Assembly (NCBI GenBank): GCA_964425755.1
Contig: CAYRNY010000002.1
Location: forward strand, 376,324 to 440,323
Direction: 5' to 3'
DNA length: 64,000 nucleotides
Origin: CAYRNY01 sp964425755
GTDB taxonomy: Bacteria > Chloroflexota > Anaerolineae > Aggregatilineales > Aggregatilineaceae
This document shows, piece by piece, positions 60,748 through 64,000 of this stretch. Position 1 is the stretch's first letter. Each line of letters begins with the position of its first letter. Position numbers and translations under genes: made by a program. The notes under the pieces were generated by a model. The model made no database searches and had not been told where the DNA came from. It was given only the letters and a program-made list of their open reading frames with translations.

Positions 60748-63165
60748 CTACGGGATATCCGCTGCTGGCAACGCGGTTGCCGTGGAAACCGCTGTGGGCG
60801 TAACTTGCGGCGTAGCCGTCACTTCAGGCTCGCCCGGCTCAGCGGTCTCCGTCGCAACAGGCGACGGTGTGATCGTCCGAGATGGGGTTACAGGTGGCGG
60901 CGTGGGAGGCGTAACGATCACCACCGCATCTGCCATGAGATCGCGCACCTCATTTGTAACCGCCGCAAAACGCGACTCAAAACCGGCTCGCACAAACGGA
61001 TACACATACCGATCGCGCCAAAAATCCAGCCACTGGTACTCTTCAAACGCCTGCGCTGGTTCGCCAAGCTCCTCGAGCAGGATTCCCCGATAATAATGGT
61101 CGAGCGCCGACTCGCGCAGTTCAAGCGCCTGCGACACATCATCCAACGCCTGCTGCAAACGAGCGATTCGCTGCTCGTCACTCATGGCCTCACCCTGGCG
61201 CACCACTATCAGATAACGCGCCTGCCCGCGGTAGCTATATGCACTGGCCCGCTGCGCATCCGTCGCCAACCGGTTGACAAAGCCATCACTCAGCAAACTG
61301 AGTGCGTCACTGTAACGGCAGGTCAGTTCGTCTGGGTGCAGCGTACAAGTTTCGACCCACAACCTGGCCCGCCACAATTGGTATTCAGGATTGTTCGGCT
61401 CCAGGTTGGTCATCTGTGTGATCCATGAAGAAGCCAGGGAATAGTCCCCCGTCTTTAGCGCGCTTTCGACGAGCATCTCGAGTATACCGGTGTCAGGCTC
61501 ATCGGCGCGCCGCGCATAGACTTGAAGATCATCCAGCGCTTCATTGAACCGTCCTTGCCGGAAATACAATACACCACGCAAGCGATGGGCCTCGTTAATG
61601 ACCGGTTCTACATGCGTTGGCAATCTGTCCTCAACGGCTAAAATGCGCGTCAACGCGGCTTCAGCAAGGTGCTCGTTCCCTTCGCCAATCCGTGCCTGTG
61701 CCAGATAGAGATAGCCGCGCACATCCCCTTCATAGTAACGATTGATTGACTGCGCACTCCGCACGGCCAATCCAAACGCTTGCCGGCGACGTTCCGCCTC
61801 CAACGGGGGACGTGCCTGCTCCGCCAACATGAGATACGCCTCGGCCTGCAGGTACAATCCCGGCAGCAGATCTGGATCGATATATAAGGCTTGGCCGATA
61901 TACTCTAACGCGGCTCCAGGTTGCTCGTCGGCAAGCTCAATCTCCGCCAGCAGCAGCAGCAGATTCGTGTCGTGCGGATGGTCTTGTAGTACACGGTTGA
62001 CAGCCTGCCACGCTTCGGGAATCAACCCCTGCGCGAGTAGGACACGCGCCTTTGTCAATACAGCCGGGATCAGGTCCGGATCCTCGTCGAGAGCCTGTTC
62101 GCTAAGCGCCAACGCCGTTTGTGAAGTCGGGCGCTGTTGATATGTGATCTGCGCCCGCCCTGCTGCGATCAGCGGTGATTCTTTACAGTCAGCATACTGA
62201 CGTTGCGGTGGCGTGTACGTCTCAGCCCATTCCAACAGGCTCTCCGCCTCCGACAACTCGCCCATTTGCGCATAGCTCAACGCTTCATAATAAACAACAT
62301 GCGGATAGCATGGAATAGAACGTTCGCGTTCTTCTCGCAGAATACGCGCCGCTTCTTCATACTCACCGATCGTATAATGGTCAACAGCCGCCTCGACAAC
62401 GCGCACGATATTCGGATCAGGGCGCGGCTCGATTGGCGTCGGGGATGATATGTGGTACACCTCCCCCCCAGGCAAACCAGACGGCAGGGCCGTCGGCTCA
62501 ATTGCCATGTTCGCAGGGAACGCCGTAGGTGTTGGGCCACCCTGGGTGGGGGTTAGAGATGGAATCGGCGTTCCTGTTGGCACACGCGTAGCCAGGGCGA
62601 TCTCCTCGCCTTCAAAGAGTGAAGGGGCAACCTGCGTCAGCCCTATGATCACGATCCCGACCACGAGGATAAACACCAGCGCCGCCACAGCGTATATCAT
62701 CTGGCGTAGTCGCTGCGCACCGCGTTCACCATAGCGATTACGCTGCCTGCGCTCCCAGGTAAGCGCCAGTTCATCAGGGGGCTCAGGATTATAGCGCATG
62801 AGAAATTCATCAGCAGCCTGCTGCGCCCGCCCAAACCGCGCATCATCCAGGAACGGCACGCTTGACGGCGGTGCCTGCGGTGCCGGGGATTGTCGTGGGG
62901 CCGGCGCACCAGAAGGCTCAACCCCCAGCGCGCGCAATCCTTTCAGTGCAAATTCATTCTCAGGATTGATCTCCCACAGTTTCCTGAGGAAGATCAAACG
63001 TTCCTGGTTATTCCGCGCGATCGTGGCAAGCCATGCCCACGCCACTTCATTTCGCGGGTCCGCATTAAGAACCTGCTGGAATATACCTCGCGCGACATCT
63101 GGACGGTTACCACGTGCAGCGGCGATTCCGCGTTGAAGCAGTTGATTGATTTGATCCTGGCCCAT
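60748..63165 (-). CDS. Large TPR-repeat membrane protein
   Basis: 805 residues, no named family recognised. Residues 1-80 form TPR-like pairs (RGIAAARGNRPDVARGIFQQVLNADPRNEVAWAWLATIAR). A TM at about 170-190 (MIYAVAALVFILVVGIVIIGL) and a Pro/Thr-rich linker come next. Then more than ten TPR units run to residue 750 (DLIPAVLTKARVLLAQGLIPEAWQAVNRVLQDHPHDTNLLLLLAEIELADEQPGAALEYIGQAL). A Thr/Pro-rich tail (TPPTPPPVTPSRTITPSPVATETAEPGEP) ends it. If the long TPR part is outside, it could be a scaffold in the envelope. It converges on the MoxR unit. Confidence 0.85.
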   Translation of the reverse strand: MGQDQINQLLQRGIAAARGNRPDVARGIFQQVLNADPRNEVAWAWLATIARNNQERLIFLRKLWEINPENEFALKGLRALGVEPSGAPAPRQSPAPQAPPSSVPFLDDARFGRAQQAADEFLMRYNPEPPDELALTWERRQRNRYGERGAQRLRQMIYAVAALVFILVVGIVIIGLTQVAPSLFEGEEIALATRVPTGTPIPSLTPTQGGPTPTAFPANMAIEPTALPSGLPGGEVYHISSPTPIEPRPDPNIVRVVEAAVDHYTIGEYEEAARILREERERSIPCYPHVVYYEALSYAQMGELSEAESLLEWAETYTPPQRQYADCKESPLIAAGRAQITYQQRPTSQTALALSEQALDEDPDLIPAVLTKARVLLAQGLIPEAWQAVNRVLQDHPHDTNLLLLLAEIELADEQPGAALEYIGQALYIDPDLLPGLYLQAEAYLMLAEQARPPLEAERRRQAFGLAVRSAQSINRYYEGDVRGYLYLAQARIGEGNEHLAEAALTRILAVEDRLPTHVEPVINEAHRLRGVLYFRQGRFNEALDDLQVYARRADEPDTGILEMLVESALKTGDYSLASSWITQMTNLEPNNPEYQLWRARLWVETCTLHPDELTCRYSDALSLLSDGFVNRLATDAQRASAYSYRGQARYLIVVRQGEAMSDEQRIARLQQALDDVSQALELRESALDHYYRGILLEELGEPAQAFEEYQWLDFWRDRYVYPFVRAGFESRFAAVTNEVRDLMADAVVIVTPPTPPPVTPSRTITPSPVATETAEPGEPEVTATPQVTPTAVSTATALPAADIP

Positions 63166-63343
63166 ACCAGTCTGTCCTGCGATACGTGAGTAGCGAATCA
63201 GTCCCCGTCATTGTACATCAACATGGCCAACGTCAAAAATGCCTGAACAGCTACAATGCCCCGCAGCAACAGACGCGTTATACTCGCAGTGTTGATGCGA
63301 CGATCCTGCTGCGTTCCCCAACAGGGATGAAAGGTTCAGTCAT

Positions 63344-63937
63344 ATGTCCGACAGGTGGCGTTTGTTCATCGCGATCGATTTACCCGCACCCATTGTGAGT
63401 TACCTTAGCGAAATTCAAGATTGGCTAAAATCGCGTGCGCCAGGCCGTGCTATCCACTGGGTCGATCCCGGCAGCATACATTTGACGCTCAAGTTTCTGG
63501 GCGATGTACCTGTCGCGTACCGGACATCGATTCAGGACAAGCTCGAAGAAGCAGTCAAAGGTCATGCGCCGTTCGATCTGGCGGCGGGCGAGATCGGATG
63601 TTTCCCCGCACCACACCGCCCGCGCGTGGTCTGGACGGGCGTACATCACGAACTCGCTGCCTTGCAGGCGCTTCGCGAGGCTATCGAGGCACATATCGCG
63701 CCATTGGGCTATCCCACTGAGAATCGCCCCTTCCATCCTCATCTCACACTGGGACGTGTCCGGCGCGACGTCGGTCGCAGTGCCGCACAAGAGATCGAAA
63801 AGCTGTTGCGGGAGAACAAGTTTACGGAACGCCGCCCCTGGACCGTATCGCAGGTGACACTATTTCGCAGCGAACTTACACCCAGCGGCGCGATATATAC
63901 ACCTTTGTTTTACGCCCCGCTGGAGCCTGCCGAATAA
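63344..63937 (+). CDS. thpR: RNA 2',3'-cyclic phosphodiesterase (2H family)
   Basis: 197 residues with the two HxTx motifs of the 2H phosphoesterase fold: IHLTLKFLGD (His near 45) and PHLTLGRV (His near 130). RLFIAIDLPAPIVSYL is the typical N-terminus. Members (LigT/ThpR) open 2',3'-cyclic phosphates on RNA or act in the reverse direction. The start has AAAGG upstream. Complete within the window. The last 60 nt of the window hold part of a hairpin (CCTCA / TGAGG about 63986-63997), which may be its terminator but is cut off. Confidence 0.95.
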   Translation: MSDRWRLFIAIDLPAPIVSYLSEIQDWLKSRAPGRAIHWVDPGSIHLTLKFLGDVPVAYRTSIQDKLEEAVKGHAPFDLAAGEIGCFPAPHRPRVVWTGVHHELAALQALREAIEAHIAPLGYPTENRPFHPHLTLGRVRRDVGRSAAQEIEKLLRENKFTERRPWTVSQVTLFRSELTPSGAIYTPLFYAPLEPAE

Positions 63938-64000
63938 CTGCCCGAGGGTGTGAGCAAAACCTGACAATGAAAAAGTAGACAAAAAGCCTCAAGTGAGGTA

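Noticed and set aside
60475..61428. 317-codon plus-strand frame across the DUF4129/TPR junction
   Set aside because: Overlaps two well-supported genes and crosses a strong hairpin terminator.

Overview
The window looks like a 64 kb piece of a chromosome from a member of the Chloroflexota, most likely class Anaerolineae. This is inference from gene content: a trio of families shared mainly by Actinobacteria and Chloroflexi (54.7-56.7 kb), several large proteins with no recognisable family, and frequent GTG/TTG starts behind good Shine-Dalgarno sites. The DNA is moderately GC-rich, densely coding and looks like core chromosome. I found no rRNA, tRNA, CRISPR array, insertion sequence, integrase or phage gene.

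Region by region. 0-9.3 kb: DNA and nucleotide housekeeping (ligA running off the left edge, a PHP-domain protein, uvrB, a dGTPase-like HD hydrolase, greA) plus two uncharacterised membrane proteins. 9.4-14.0 kb: a carbohydrate ABC importer operon on the minus strand (binding protein, then a MalF-type permease with a large PDZ-like N-terminal extension, then a MalG-type permease), with operator-like palindromes upstream and a strong hairpin between the binding-protein gene and the permeases. 14.3-20.0 kb: two secreted proteins built almost wholly of PPC-like beta repeats, then a GPH-type MFS transporter. 20.1-22.7 kb: a PspC protein, an SRPBCC protein, a two-domain sulfurtransferase and SufE. 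Near 22.29 kb the plus strand changes abruptly from G/T-rich to C-leaning, which could mark a replication terminus. 22.7-28.2 kb: an ABC exporter-type operon (ATPase, FtsX-like permease, DUF1028 protein, CrtC/AttH-type lipocalin protein). 28.4-32.2 kb: a three-S1-domain protein with a perfect consensus promoter, a membrane GAF protein ending in a helix-turn-helix-like segment, and a GNAT acetyltransferase.

32.3-47.4 kb: cytidylate kinase, ComEC (with a degraded metallo-beta-lactamase site), polyphosphate kinase, a stand-alone DnaB-type ATPase, lipoyl synthase, an O-antigen-ligase/TPR protein, ComM, a CPA1 cation/proton antiporter and an M1-family lipoprotein peptidase. ComEC and ComM together suggest natural transformation. 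47.5-49.6 kb: rplU-rpmA-rpmE behind a near-consensus promoter and a 5' leader hairpin; L31 carries an extra C-terminal domain resembling the RNA polymerase alpha CTD; thymidine kinase follows the operon terminator. 49.6-54.5 kb: an esterase, a CPBP-family membrane protease, an LCP-family cell-envelope protein, a small hypothetical protein and a PAS histidine-kinase-like protein with an eroded ATPase domain. 54.6-56.7 kb: the uncharacterised trio (phosphomutase-like MSMEG_4193 family, DUF3090, SCO1664 lipid-kinase-like). 56.8-60.7 kb: a MoxR-DUF58-DUF4129 operon. The end holds a large TPR membrane protein and an RNA 2',3'-cyclic phosphodiesterase.

The best candidates for something little described are the 54.7-56.7 kb trio, the PDZ-fused sugar permease, the L31/alpha-CTD-like fusion and the membrane GAF/HTH protein. 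All functional statements rest on reading motifs by eye; no database search was run.
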